A stretch of DNA of 64,000 nt, taken from contig JBJMMD010000033.1 in NCBI GenBank assembly GCA_045804965.1, forward strand, positions 1-64,000, given 5' to 3'. Position numbers and translations under genes: made by a program. This DNA comes from CAVTUU01 sp045804965 (lineage in GTDB: Bacteria > Chloroflexota > Chloroflexia > Thermomicrobiales > UBA6265). The first letter of the stretch is position 1. Every line of letters starts with the position of its first letter. Below are positions 25,095 through 33,936 of this stretch, in pieces. Under the pieces are notes generated by a model. It worked only from the letters and a program-made list of their open reading frames with translations. It was not told where the DNA came from and did not search any database.

Positions 25095-26561
25095 TTACCT
25101 CATCGTCGAAGGAAGAATACCGAGCTCGTTGCGGTATTTAGCGACAGTTCGGCGAGCGATGCGTATGCCGCGCTCAAAAAGAAGATCGCAAATCTCGCGG
25201 TCTGTGAGCGAACGTCCGTTGGCTTGTTCCTCGTGGATGAGTTCGCGCATGACGTCCTTCACGCTGAGTGACGGCGTGAAGAAGTCGCTGAACGGGATGA
25301 CCTTCCGCGAGGGGAGCATGACGTATTTCTCGGCGGTGGCGCGGCTAACAGTCGATTCGTGCACGCCGACTTGTTGGGCAACAACCGCGCGGGTCAGCGG
25401 ACGCAGCTCGCGAACCCCGTCCCGCAAGAACGTTTCTTGGAGCTCACATACGCACTGGCTGATGCGAAGCAGCGTCTCTTGGCGCTGCTGAACATTCGAC
25501 ATAAAGTTTTTGGCTCGGGTTGCGAAATGGCGGATATGCTGGCGATCTTCGTCCGTTGCGCCTTCGCTCAGTGGCGCGGCACTTTCGCCATTGTGGTTTG
25601 GCTCTAAGGAGGTCCGCTTTCTTCCGACTTCGTGGGCGAGCCGGGCATAAAGCGGGTTAACGCGCAGGCGGCTCCGGCCGCCGTCGACGACTTCGACGTG
25701 AATTTGATCGTTGCGGATGGAAATGATGACATCCGGCGCAACGTATGCGGCGCGAGAAGGGCTGCGCCATGACTTCGCTTGTTGCGTTTGCAGCGGAGTC
25801 GGACTGAGATGGCCACGGATGAACTCGCGCGCATCGACGACCTCTTGCGTTGACACGCCAAGATCCTTGGCGATCTTTCCAAACTTGTGCAGTCCAAGAT
25901 CTTCAAGATGGCTGTTGACGACAACAATGACCGTCGGAGGAGGTTCGTGACCGGCAAAGACGAGCTCGTCAAGCTGAAGAAGCAAGCACTCGCGGAGATC
26001 ACGTGCTCCCACTCCCACCGGCGCGACGGACTGAATGACGTCGAGCACTCGCTCCACAACCTCAAGGGGAACGCGAAAGGACTTGGCGGCTTCGCTGAGT
26101 TTGCAGCCGAGAAAACCTCGGTCGTCGATGGCGTCGACGAGGTATTCGGCAATTTCGTATTCGCAGGGATCAAGCAACGTGCGGGCGTCGCGGAGGATCG
26201 TCACCAAGATGTCTTCGTCGGAGGCGACTAAGCTAAATGGGTCGAACTCTTCAGCGTCCTCCCGCAAAACTTGAGCAGTAGCCAAGTGCTCAGCGTGGCT
26301 ATCGTCAGTTCGTTCAGGTGGACGTTCGAGGGCGGTAGAGGAGGGGCAGGTTGGGCACATTGCGCCATCAACGAACGAGCCGCAGATCGGACAAAGTTGG
26401 CGATCATCGAGCTCGAGAGCGGGATTCTCAGCAACTTCCTCAGCAATGACTTGATCGAGCTCAAGGCGAGAAAGACTGAGAATGTAATTGGCTTCGATCA
26501 GGCTCGGCGACACCCACTGTCGCTGTTCCTGGATGAGATCGTAGTTGGATTCCATTACCAA
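25095..26561 (-). CDS. rpoN: RNA polymerase sigma-54 factor
   Basis: Directs RNA polymerase to -24/-12 promoters and needs an AAA+ activator. Region I (LIEANYILSLSRLELDQVIAEEVAENPALE) is recognisable, followed by an unusual four-cysteine insert CPIC...CPTC (C57, C60, C69, C72; CX2CX8CX2C). The core-binding domain (about 110-280), the helix-turn-helix region (VAQQVGVHESTVSRATAEKY) and the C-terminal RpoN box (ARRTVAKYRNELGI) follow. The start is TTG 26561, nine bases after GGAGGG; ATG 26555 is an alternative. No activator is in the window. Confidence 0.93.
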   Translation of the reverse strand: MVMESNYDLIQEQRQWVSPSLIEANYILSLSRLELDQVIAEEVAENPALELDDRQLCPICGSFVDGAMCPTCPSSTALERPPERTDDSHAEHLATAQVLREDAEEFDPFSLVASDEDILVTILRDARTLLDPCEYEIAEYLVDAIDDRGFLGCKLSEAAKSFRVPLEVVERVLDVIQSVAPVGVGARDLRECLLLQLDELVFAGHEPPPTVIVVVNSHLEDLGLHKFGKIAKDLGVSTQEVVDAREFIRGHLSPTPLQTQQAKSWRSPSRAAYVAPDVIISIRNDQIHVEVVDGGRSRLRVNPLYARLAHEVGRKRTSLEPNHNGESAAPLSEGATDEDRQHIRHFATRAKNFMSNVQQRQETLLRISQCVCELQETFLRDGVRELRPLTRAVVAQQVGVHESTVSRATAEKYVMLPSRKVIPFSDFFTPSLSVKDVMRELIHEEQANGRSLTDREICDLLFERGIRIARRTVAKYRNELGILPSTMR

Positions 26562-27047
26562 GTCTTTTCACCCTCCAAGCGCCGTCGAGCGACAGCGCAC
26601 GCCCAGCCCCGTCAATAGGACAGCAGGCATTGAACTTGGCGGCGAGCAGCGTGGGTTCAGGAAAACCCGTGGCCTGTCGTGGAGATGTCGAAGCTCCACC
26701 GGCGCCAGTATAGACCCCGCGACGGACGGTGGCAAGCTTCTTGCTATTCGTTGACCGGCGAATGCGACAGACGTAGGGAATGATTCACAATCTGGCCTTT
26801 GCCGTCTTCTGTCGAAGGGCGGCAAACTGGCTACGCTTTTGTCTGTACAGGAGAGAGCCGCATTGCTATTATCAACAGAGCAATCAACCGCCGCGAAGTG
26901 CTGATGAGCCGCACGTTGACTCGGCAGCTAATTAGTGGTGTCGTCACGTTTTCTGCGGCGCGGATCAGCAAACAACGGCTTGACTGTTTAAGCATATTCG
27001 AGAGCAATTGGGTCGCCGCTTGGCTGCCCCCGTAGGCGCGGTACCGC
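26562..27047. other. Divergent intergenic region between rpoN and the CBS site-2 protease
   Basis: About 490 bases. The rpoN promoter (26707-26735) lies here. I see no convincing gene; the plus-strand frames around 26799-27035 have no Shine-Dalgarno or recognisable domain. A TTGACT occurs near 26980 without a clear partner -10. Confidence 0.5.
26707..26735 (-). promoter_or_regulatory. Sigma-70-type promoter for rpoN
   Basis: On the minus strand: -35 TTGCCA (26730-26735), 17-base spacer, -10 TATACT (26707-26712). The start would be near 26700, about 140 bases upstream of the rpoN start codon. Confidence 0.65.
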
Positions 27048-28181
27048 ATGATGCGCTCGTTAACGCTCGGACAAATCTGGGGCATTGATATTCGGGTTCA
27101 CCCGAGCTTTGGCCTCGTTCTATTGTGGGCGGCGTATCACTGGGGCGTGACCGGCGGAGGTGGATTCGCCGCCGTCCTCTACGGACTCATTCTCGTTGGG
27201 TTTGTCTTCCTCTGCGTCGTCCTCCATGAACTCGGTCATTCGATCATGGCGATGCAATACGGCGTGCGTGTGCAAGACATCACGCTGCTGCCGATTGGCG
27301 GCGTCGCCAGGCTGGAAAACGCGACGTTGCAGCCCCGGCAGGAAGTCTTCATCGCGTTGGCCGGACCACTCGTCAACGTCGCGATTCTTATCGCGCTCCT
27401 CCCGCTGATCATCCTGTATGGTGTTTTGAATGGTTACGACTCATTGATTTATACGGCGCCTGGCAGGCTCCTGTTCTACCCGTTTTTTATTAATGTGATG
27501 CTTGTTGCCTTCAATCTTCTTCCCGCGTTTCCGATGGACGGCGGGCGAGTGCTCCGAGCTGCTCTCTCGGCCTTCACCGGGCGCGAACAGGCGACGCGAT
27601 TTGCGGTTGCGCTTGGACAGGTGCTCGCAGTGCTGCTGGCGATCGTCGGGCTTTGGTTTGGCGATTACATGCTCCCGCTCGTCAGTGCTTTCATCATCAT
27701 CGCCGCCTACGCCGAGGGCCGGGCAGTGAAACTCGAGTCAGCAATGCGCCGTTTGCGGGTCGGGCAATTCGCACTTTGGGACATGGGCGGTATCTCCGCG
27801 CACCATCCGCTAACGTACGCCCTTCGCGGCGGCCCGCGGGATGTAGTCGTTACCGACGGTTCGCTCGTGATTGGCATGCTTTGGCGACACCAATTGCTTC
27901 CCGGACTCAATGGTGGCGCGGGTCGTACCGTGGCCGATGTGATGGACCGAAATGTCGTCACGGTCGATGTCGATGATTCCGTCTTCGACGTGCAGCAGCG
28001 CATGCATGAGACGAATCGGTGGGCGATGCCGGTGACTGAAGCAGGGCAATATCGCGGCATTTTTACGGCCGACCGCTTCGTCCACGTCTATCGCTACTTG
28101 AATGCGCAAACTGTGGGGAATCGTACGGCGAGTAACATTTTTTCGAGCTTGGGCAATGCCCTCCGTGCTTGGGTTCGCTAA
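27048..28181 (+). CDS. Site-2 protease (M50) with C-terminal CBS domains
   Basis: Intramembrane zinc metalloprotease of the SpoIVFB-like branch. The 377-residue protein has about six membrane segments. The zinc motif HELGH (H60, E61, H64) lies in a hydrophobic helix, and the second motif NLLPAFPMDGGRVLRA supplies the Asp ligand (D164). The C-terminal third (about 235-370) is a CBS pair (ADVMDRNVVTVDVDDSVFDVQQRM, RWAMPVTEAGQYRGIFTADRFV) that could sense adenosine nucleotides. The substrate is unknown; a regulated membrane-bound anti-sigma or transcription factor is typical for the family. Confidence 0.92.
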   Translation: MMRSLTLGQIWGIDIRVHPSFGLVLLWAAYHWGVTGGGGFAAVLYGLILVGFVFLCVVLHELGHSIMAMQYGVRVQDITLLPIGGVARLENATLQPRQEVFIALAGPLVNVAILIALLPLIILYGVLNGYDSLIYTAPGRLLFYPFFINVMLVAFNLLPAFPMDGGRVLRAALSAFTGREQATRFAVALGQVLAVLLAIVGLWFGDYMLPLVSAFIIIAAYAEGRAVKLESAMRRLRVGQFALWDMGGISAHHPLTYALRGGPRDVVVTDGSLVIGMLWRHQLLPGLNGGAGRTVADVMDRNVVTVDVDDSVFDVQQRMHETNRWAMPVTEAGQYRGIFTADRFVHVYRYLNAQTVGNRTASNIFSSLGNALRAWVR

Positions 28182-28255
28182 TTCTGACTGCCCGAATCCG
28201 CCAGTTTCTGCCGGAGCGTATCCTCACATAGGGTCCTTTTTTGGCAAGCATTTCC

Positions 28256-28284
28256 TTGACCCAGTTTGTTCAAAAAGGTAGGAT
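28256..28284 (+). promoter_or_regulatory. Promoter of the iscR-like gene
   Basis: -35 TTGACC (28256-28261), 17-base spacer, -10 TAGGAT (28279-28284). Just downstream, AAGAGAGT (28290-28297) and ACTCTCTT (28310-28317) form an 8-bp inverted repeat around the probable start site, directly before the Shine-Dalgarno GGAGA. It could be a hairpin or an autoregulatory operator. Confidence 0.65.
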
Positions 28285-28326
28285 GCGATAAGAGAGTCTC
28301 TCTTTAGGAACTCTCTTGGAGACGAA

Positions 28327-28797
28327 ATGAAAGTTTCAACACGCGGCGAGTACGGTGTGCGGGCGATGGTGGCGTTAGCCCATCACTACGGGCATGGACC
28401 GATGTCCATCGCGGCCGTGGCAAAGGAATCGTCCGTGCCCTATGCCTATCTTGAACAGCTCATCGTGCCGCTACGAAAAGCCGGGTTAGTTGAAAGTAAG
28501 CGTGGCGCGCTGGGCGGTTATCAGCTGACGCGGTCACCTGAACTTGTTGTCGTTGGTGAGGTTTATCGGGTCATGGAAGGCCCGGTCGCGCCAATGGACT
28601 GCGTTTCCGAGGATCCTGCTGATCAGACTTGTCCGCTGATCGACGGTTGCGAGACGAGGCCGGTGTGGTTACGGGTGCGCGATTCAATAATCGACGCTCT
28701 CGATTCGATGACCCTAGCGGACCTGATTCGGCAACCCAAAGCGCGGCGCGCTCGTGTTCCAGTCGAGGCGACTGTGGCCAGCACCCCTCGGCTTTAA
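28327..28797 (+). CDS. Rrf2-family transcriptional regulator (IscR-like)
   Basis: DNA-binding regulator that probably senses iron-sulfur status. The 156-residue protein starts with the family's MKVSTRGEYGVRAMVALA. The winged helix includes VPYAYLEQLIVPLRKAGLVESKRGALGGY. Three cysteines (C92, C102, C108) in the loop correspond to the [2Fe-2S] ligands of IscR, although the spacing between the first two is longer than in E. coli. The C-terminal 30 residues are basic. It sits 61 bases before a cysteine desulfurase gene, in the usual iscR-iscS order, so it likely controls that gene and itself. Confidence 0.92.
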   Translation: MKVSTRGEYGVRAMVALAHHYGHGPMSIAAVAKESSVPYAYLEQLIVPLRKAGLVESKRGALGGYQLTRSPELVVVGEVYRVMEGPVAPMDCVSEDPADQTCPLIDGCETRPVWLRVRDSIIDALDSMTLADLIRQPKARRARVPVEATVASTPRL

Positions 28798-28858
28798 CCG
28801 CCCACGACCGTTCCGGTCCGAATCGCCTCGCACCCACGTATCGCAATGAGATATTCCC

Positions 28859-30055
28859 ATGTCCATGATCGCCGCTGACGATACGATCTACCTCGACCAT
28901 GCCGCAACGACCCCGGTTGACCCTGTTGTCGTCGAAGCGATGGCGCCATATTTCACCGAGCACTTCGGGAATCCATCGAGCATCTACCGGCTTGGGCAAG
29001 TTGCGCGCGCGGCGCTCGACCGCGCGCGCGGATCCATCGCGCGCGTGCTGGGATGCCAGCCGTCTGAAATCGTCTTCACAAGTGGGGCGACTGAAAGCGA
29101 CAACCTTGCTCTTTCAGGCGTACTTTGGAAGGCGCGTCTTGGAAAGTCCAATGCTCCGCCGCCGCATTTGATCACGACATCCATCGAGCATCACGCCGTC
29201 TTACATACTGCGAACTGGCTCGAACGGGTCGGATTTTCTGTTACGTACGTCGATCCCGACGCTGACGGCTTCATCGATCCTGCCGAGATCGAAGCGAATA
29301 TTCGCCCCGAAACCGCGCTCATTTCGGTCATGTACGCCAATAATGAAATTGGGGCGGTCGAGCCGATTTCCGAGATTGCGCGGATCGCGAAACGAAATGG
29401 TGTGCCGTTTCACACTGATGCCGTGCAAGCAGCAGGTGCGCTCACATTGAAGGTCGATGACCTCGGTGTTGATTTGCTCGCGCTCTCCGCACACAAATTC
29501 TACGGACCGAAAGGCGTCGGTCTGCTCTATGTCCGCCGTGGAACTCCGATTGAGTTCCAACAACATGGAGGCGGCCAAGAAAGCGGACGCCGAGGCGGCA
29601 CAGAGAATGTGGCGTCCATCGTCGGCATGGCGATGGCGTTGGAACGGGCTGATGATGCTACAGATGCAGCGAATGCTCACGCGGTGCGCCTGAGAGACAT
29701 GTTGTGGGCGGGGTTGCAGGAGGACTTACCTGACGTTGAGTTGAACGGAACCGCGGATTGGTCACGCCGGCTTCCAAACAACCTGAATGTCACGATTCCG
29801 GGCGTGCAAGGAGAGACGATGCTGCTCAGCCTCGACATGCAGGGGATCGCGGCCTCAGCTGGGTCTGCGTGCACGACCGGCAATTCGGAACCGAGCCATG
29901 TTTTGCAAGCAATCGGCCTCACGGACGAGCAAGCCCGAGCCAGCCTGCGCTTTTCCGTCGGCAAAGGTAATACCGCCGACGAAATTGACGAGACCGTATC
30001 GGTCGTCGTCGAGACGGCAGCTCGCATCCGCGAACTTTCGAGCGCGCGCCTCTAG
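28859..30055 (+). CDS. iscS: Cysteine desulfurase
   Basis: PLP enzyme that takes sulfur from cysteine for Fe-S clusters and tRNA thiolation. The 398-residue protein has the N-terminal IYLDHAATTPVDPVV, FTSGATESDNLAL, the PLP lysine in ALSAHKFYGPKGVG, and the catalytic Cys loop SAGSACTTGNSEPSHVL. Its loop resembles the group I (IscS/NifS) type. ATG 28859 or 28865 could start translation; neither has a strong Shine-Dalgarno. No iscU or hscA follows. The next genes run convergently. Confidence 0.95.
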   Translation: MSMIAADDTIYLDHAATTPVDPVVVEAMAPYFTEHFGNPSSIYRLGQVARAALDRARGSIARVLGCQPSEIVFTSGATESDNLALSGVLWKARLGKSNAPPPHLITTSIEHHAVLHTANWLERVGFSVTYVDPDADGFIDPAEIEANIRPETALISVMYANNEIGAVEPISEIARIAKRNGVPFHTDAVQAAGALTLKVDDLGVDLLALSAHKFYGPKGVGLLYVRRGTPIEFQQHGGGQESGRRGGTENVASIVGMAMALERADDATDAANAHAVRLRDMLWAGLQEDLPDVELNGTADWSRRLPNNLNVTIPGVQGETMLLSLDMQGIAASAGSACTTGNSEPSHVLQAIGLTDEQARASLRFSVGKGNTADEIDETVSVVVETAARIRELSSARL

Positions 30056-30073
30056 AACTCATCCAACGGCAGT

Positions 30074-30769
30074 TCAGGACGCAGACGGATGCTCGTCGAC
30101 TTCAACTGGCGTCTCGGCAGCGGCAATCGCAGAATCAAGCGCCGTCGTGATATCCCTGCCGTCAACAGTCCCTAGCGGTGGTAAATCGGCCAGCGAGCCA
30201 AGGCCGAAATGTTTGAGGAACTCGGGTGTGACGCCATATTGTATCGGATTGCCGACGGTCGCCAAGCGGCCAGCGATCTCGACGAGACCTCGATTGATTA
30301 GCGTCGAAAGGACACCCGACGAATCTACTCCGCGCACAGCTTCGATCTCAGCCCGAGTCACCGGCTGCTCGTAGGCGATGATCGCGAGCGTTTCGAGTGC
30401 CGCCGACGAGAGCTTCGCTTCCCGTTCGAGACCGAGAAAGCGGCGGACATGGCCAGCGAAGCGCGGTGCGGTAGAGAGCTGCATCGTCTGGCCATGGCGC
30501 ACAATAATCCAGCCTCGACCATTCGACGTTTCGATCTCCGCCAAGGCTACGTCGATGACCGTGGAATCGACCCCTGCGCCAGTCGCTAGTTGCTCAACTG
30601 TTGTAGGTTCAGGAGAGACAAGGAGGAGTGCTTCCACCAAGGCGACGAGCTCGTGCCCGGTCGGCGTCTCACCCGGAACCTCGAAGGGAGGCGGGGTCTG
30701 AAAGTCAGCCTGCCCGCTTGCGAGTTGGTGCTTAGAAAACAGTCGCGTATCAAGGACAAGATCAGTCAT
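30074..30769 (-). CDS. scpB: Segregation and condensation protein B
   Basis: Winged-helix subunit of the SMC-ScpAB condensin complex. The 231-residue protein has LVALVEALLLVSPEPTTVEQLA, ETLAIIAYEQPVTRAEIEAVRGVDSSGVLSTL and a second winged helix (GNPIQYGVTPEFLKHFGL), all standard. The C-terminal tail is acidic. The start ATG shares a base with the scpA TGA, so the two are translationally coupled. Confidence 0.95.
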   Translation of the reverse strand: MTDLVLDTRLFSKHQLASGQADFQTPPPFEVPGETPTGHELVALVEALLLVSPEPTTVEQLATGAGVDSTVIDVALAEIETSNGRGWIIVRHGQTMQLSTAPRFAGHVRRFLGLEREAKLSSAALETLAIIAYEQPVTRAEIEAVRGVDSSGVLSTLINRGLVEIAGRLATVGNPIQYGVTPEFLKHFGLGSLADLPPLGTVDGRDITTALDSAIAAAETPVEVDEHPSAS

Positions 30770-31557
30770 CAGTCATCCGCCGAAAAACTAGCGAGCGCGC
30801 CCATCGAAACAGCGGGCTCGTCCGAATTCCGCGAGATTCGAATCTCCCCGAAGAGCTCGCTTTGGTTTGCCTCAACACTCCTTCGTCGAACCAGGACGAG
30901 TACGGCCAAGAACGCGGTCAGGACTTCATTGCGATCGGAACACGAACTGCGAACGTCGGAGAAGTGGATGTTTCCGTGCGCCCCCAGACGCACAAGGACC
31001 CGTTCGACCATCTCGCGAAGTGAAACGACGGGCCGGCTGGCGACCAACTGCCGCGCGATCGGCACGATACTCAGTCGCCGGCGGAGGGCCCGGGCTAAGA
31101 GGTTGGCCTCGTGGAAGGCGAGCTTCTGCACGTTGGCTTGCTCGGGACCTGCGACTGCGCCGAGCGACCGCGCAAACGCGCCTTCCCCTTTGGCGTCCTT
31201 CTCCGCAAGCTGCACCGCGGCATCTTTGACCGCACGGTAGGCGATCAACTGCTGGACGAGGTCGTCTTGGATTTCCTCAGTATCACCAGCTGGCGCACGC
31301 GGCAAGAGTGAGCGTGATTTCAGCAGAACGAGCCGGGAGCCGACGGACATGAAGTCCGCTATGACACTCGGCGGCGATTCGCCGAGGCGTTCGATGTAGG
31401 TCAGAAATTGGTCAGTTACAGCGACGAGCGAAACGTCCGTGATTGCGAGCTGACTTCGCTCAATGAGACGCAGCAACACCTCAAGCGGCCCCTCAAAAAC
31501 GGGAAGCCGCAATTGATAACCATTAAGCGTGGAGAAATCTGCAAGCGTCGTTGACAC
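30769..31557 (-). CDS. scpA: Segregation and condensation protein A
   Basis: Kleisin subunit that bridges the SMC heads in chromosome condensation. The 262-residue protein has the N-terminal YQLRLPVFEGPLEVLLRLIERSQLAITDVSL signature, the MSVGSRLVLLKSRSLLP helix and a C-terminal winged helix. No smc gene is in the window. It lies upstream of scpB on the minus strand. Confidence 0.93.
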   Translation of the reverse strand: MSTTLADFSTLNGYQLRLPVFEGPLEVLLRLIERSQLAITDVSLVAVTDQFLTYIERLGESPPSVIADFMSVGSRLVLLKSRSLLPRAPAGDTEEIQDDLVQQLIAYRAVKDAAVQLAEKDAKGEGAFARSLGAVAGPEQANVQKLAFHEANLLARALRRRLSIVPIARQLVASRPVVSLREMVERVLVRLGAHGNIHFSDVRSSCSDRNEVLTAFLAVLVLVRRRSVEANQSELFGEIRISRNSDEPAVSMGALASFSADD

Positions 31558-31609
31558 AGCCCCCGCCCGCTGCGCGCCAACTCCCTAGGGTGTGCGTTCC
31601 GTTCCTAGT

Positions 31610-32122
31610 CTACACCGTTTCGCGGTCGGCCGCGACTAGTTGGCACAGGGCATCGTCGTCGAGTTGACCGGCGTCTTCGTGGTGTGCGATGAGCCAACAC
31701 GTGCGCTGTGAACAACCGAGCGCGGCTGCTCGCTCGGCGCCAATGGCCGGATGCTTGACCGCGAGATACAGGCCTTCGAACCATTTGTGAGTAGGTCGAG
31801 CAGTTAGTCGAGCAAGGATTCTCGGCGCAAAGCGAGCGAGCAATACCTTTGCGATGCGGTCGATCAACCTCACACGGCCAGTGGTTGAGACTTTTCCGAT
31901 GTCATGGAGCAAGGCCGCGACGATGAGATCTTCGTTCGGATCCCCTTCAGTGATTAACCTCTGGGCTACCCGGCAAAGGTGCGCCTGATCGTGCTGGGAC
32001 AGTTCGCGGAATGCAATCGCTTGCTCGTCCGTCAAGTGCTGGTCAACTAACTCGGCGCAACAGGCATCAAGTCGCGCGGTGAGCGCGGCGAGCGTTTGCC
32101 GAAAGCGGTAGACGATTGGCAT
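31610..32122 (-). CDS. HD-domain protein
   Basis: A small phosphohydrolase-fold protein (170 residues). The HD motif LLHDIGKV (H73, D74), an upstream His in LSQHDQAHLC and late KHPAIGAERA and LIAHHED His residues form a plausible metal site. No partner domain is present. The substrate is unknown. It lies between a site-2 protease and the scpAB pair on the same strand. Confidence 0.85.
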   Translation of the reverse strand: MPIVYRFRQTLAALTARLDACCAELVDQHLTDEQAIAFRELSQHDQAHLCRVAQRLITEGDPNEDLIVAALLHDIGKVSTTGRVRLIDRIAKVLLARFAPRILARLTARPTHKWFEGLYLAVKHPAIGAERAAALGCSQRTCWLIAHHEDAGQLDDDALCQLVAADRETV

Positions 32123-32139
32123 GGCAAGGTGAGATCAAA

Positions 32140-32901
32140 TTAAGGGAGCAGCGTACGGTAGAGCAAGTCGACGAGCGGTGAGTACATGGCACTCGCAATC
32201 GTCCCGCCTGAGCTCGATAACCGATTGCCGATGAAGAAAATGAGAAACAACAGCATGAACCCATACTGCTGAAGAGGCGCAAGGACTGGATACCAGAAAT
32301 TCGGCAGGATCCCCATCAGCACCTTACTGCCATCGAGGGGCGGGATCGGAATCATGTTGAATGCAGCCTGTAGCACGTTAACATAAAAATACGTCTGCAG
32401 ATAGAACTCAAGCCCACCGGTGTTTCCCCAGCGCAATGGAATCGCGACCGCGGTCGCCTGCACGATGTTTGAAATCGGACCGGCGACGGCGACGAGGGCC
32501 ATCGATCGCCGCTTCTGTTCGATTCCGCCGCGAAGATAGGCCATGTTCACGGGAACCGGTTTGCCCCAGCCTATGAAACTGTAGCCAAGCGAAATCATGA
32601 TGAATCCGAAAAAACCATATGGGTCGAAATGGGCGGCGGGATTCAGCGTCAGCCGGCCGAGATTTTTGGCCGTGTCGTCGCCCAGCTTCCACGCTGTATA
32701 TGCGTGCATGAACTCGTGAATTGAAACTGAAATCAAAAAGCTCACGAGGACGGTGACAATCGTTTTGCCCGGAGGCAATCTATGACCGCCGGTAAAAGCC
32801 CCAGAGAGAATTAGAAGAAGAACGATCAGAAAAATGGCCGAGGTGGGATCGTTGCGGTTGACGAACCCAAGCTCGGTTCCCGTTCTTCGGAACTTGCTCA
32901 A
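32140..32901 (-). CDS. Site-2 protease (M50) family protein
   Basis: The 253-residue integral membrane metalloprotease has the zinc motif HEFMH (H62, E63, H66) in the second hydrophobic segment and NMIPIPPLDGSKVL with the Asp ligand (D190). It lacks CBS or PDZ domains, unlike the copy at 27-28 kb, and belongs to the minimal branch. It ends 17 bases before the HD-domain gene and begins one base after the end of the upstream ABC ATPase gene, so the three are likely one transcript. Confidence 0.92.
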   Translation of the reverse strand: MSKFRRTGTELGFVNRNDPTSAIFLIVLLLILSGAFTGGHRLPPGKTIVTVLVSFLISVSIHEFMHAYTAWKLGDDTAKNLGRLTLNPAAHFDPYGFFGFIMISLGYSFIGWGKPVPVNMAYLRGGIEQKRRSMALVAVAGPISNIVQATAVAIPLRWGNTGGLEFYLQTYFYVNVLQAAFNMIPIPPLDGSKVLMGILPNFWYPVLAPLQQYGFMLLFLIFFIGNRLSSSGGTIASAMYSPLVDLLYRTLLP

Positions 32902-33936
32902 TTAGGCGCCTGAGCCGGGATAAAGGTGACAGGCCACAAAGTGGCCGTGGCCCTGATCTGCGAAAATCGGGTCAATCCTCTTGCAGACGTCCATCGCGTA
33001 CGGACAACGCGTATGAAAATGGCACCCCGACGGTGGATTGATGGGACTTGGCACATCTCCGGTCAGGATGATGCGCTCACGCCGCTTTTCGATCACAGGG
33101 TCGGGGATGGGAACTGCCGAAAGCAGCGCCTTCGTGTATGGGTGGAGCGGCTGCTCGTAGAGCGCCTTGCGGTCGGCCATTTCGACGATTTTGCCGAGGT
33201 ACATCACCGCGACGCGATCGGAAATATGCTTCACAACCGAAAGATCGTGGGCGATGAAGAGATAGGTGAGACCGAACTGGTCCTGGAGATCCTCAAGTAA
33301 GTTGACGATCTGAGCCTGAATCGAGACGTCGAGTGCTGACACCGGCTCATCGGCGACGATGAAATCCGGATTCGCGGCAAGGGCGCGCGCGATGCCGATG
33401 CGCTGGCGCTGACCACCGGAGAACTCGTGTGGGTAGCGATTCGCAAAGTACGGATTGAGGCCGACTGTTTGCAGTAACTCCTGCACCCGCTGCGTTCGCT
33501 GGTTCTTCGGCACGAGATGGTGAATCTGCATCGGCTCGGAAATGATGTTGCCGACTGTCATGCGTGGATTGAGCGAAGCATACGGGTCCTGGAAGATCAT
33601 TTGCAGGTGGCGGCGCATCTTGCGCATGTCGCCACCGTCAAGCTTGGTGAGGTCCCGCCCGTTGAACACGACCTCGCCCGATGTCGGCTTGTAGAGTTGC
33701 AAGATCGCGCGACCGGTTGTCGACTTGCCGCAACCGGACTCGCCGACGAGACCAAGCGTTTCGCCACGCTTGACCTCGAACGACACGCCGTCGACAGCCT
33801 GCACCGCCCCGACCTTGCGCTGAATAATGATGCCCTGGGTCAATGGGAAGTGCATGACGAGGTTGCGCACACTTAAGAGCGCGTTGCCATCTTGAGCGGG
33901 CAGTGGCTGGGTTCGGCGATCGACTTCTACGGCCAT
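32902..33936 (-). CDS. Oligopeptide/dipeptide ABC transporter ATPase, OppF type
   Basis: The 344-residue nucleotide-binding subunit has Walker A GESGCGKST, the family signature SGGQRQRIGIARAL, Walker B FIVADEPVSALD and the C-terminal oligopeptide-specific region with conserved cysteines (GCHFHTRCPYAMDVC). It directly follows the OppD-type ATPase (the stop codon abuts the start codon). No permease or binding protein gene is next to this pair. Confidence 0.95.
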   Translation of the reverse strand: MAVEVDRRTQPLPAQDGNALLSVRNLVMHFPLTQGIIIQRKVGAVQAVDGVSFEVKRGETLGLVGESGCGKSTTGRAILQLYKPTSGEVVFNGRDLTKLDGGDMRKMRRHLQMIFQDPYASLNPRMTVGNIISEPMQIHHLVPKNQRTQRVQELLQTVGLNPYFANRYPHEFSGGQRQRIGIARALAANPDFIVADEPVSALDVSIQAQIVNLLEDLQDQFGLTYLFIAHDLSVVKHISDRVAVMYLGKIVEMADRKALYEQPLHPYTKALLSAVPIPDPVIEKRRERIILTGDVPSPINPPSGCHFHTRCPYAMDVCKRIDPIFADQGHGHFVACHLYPGSGA

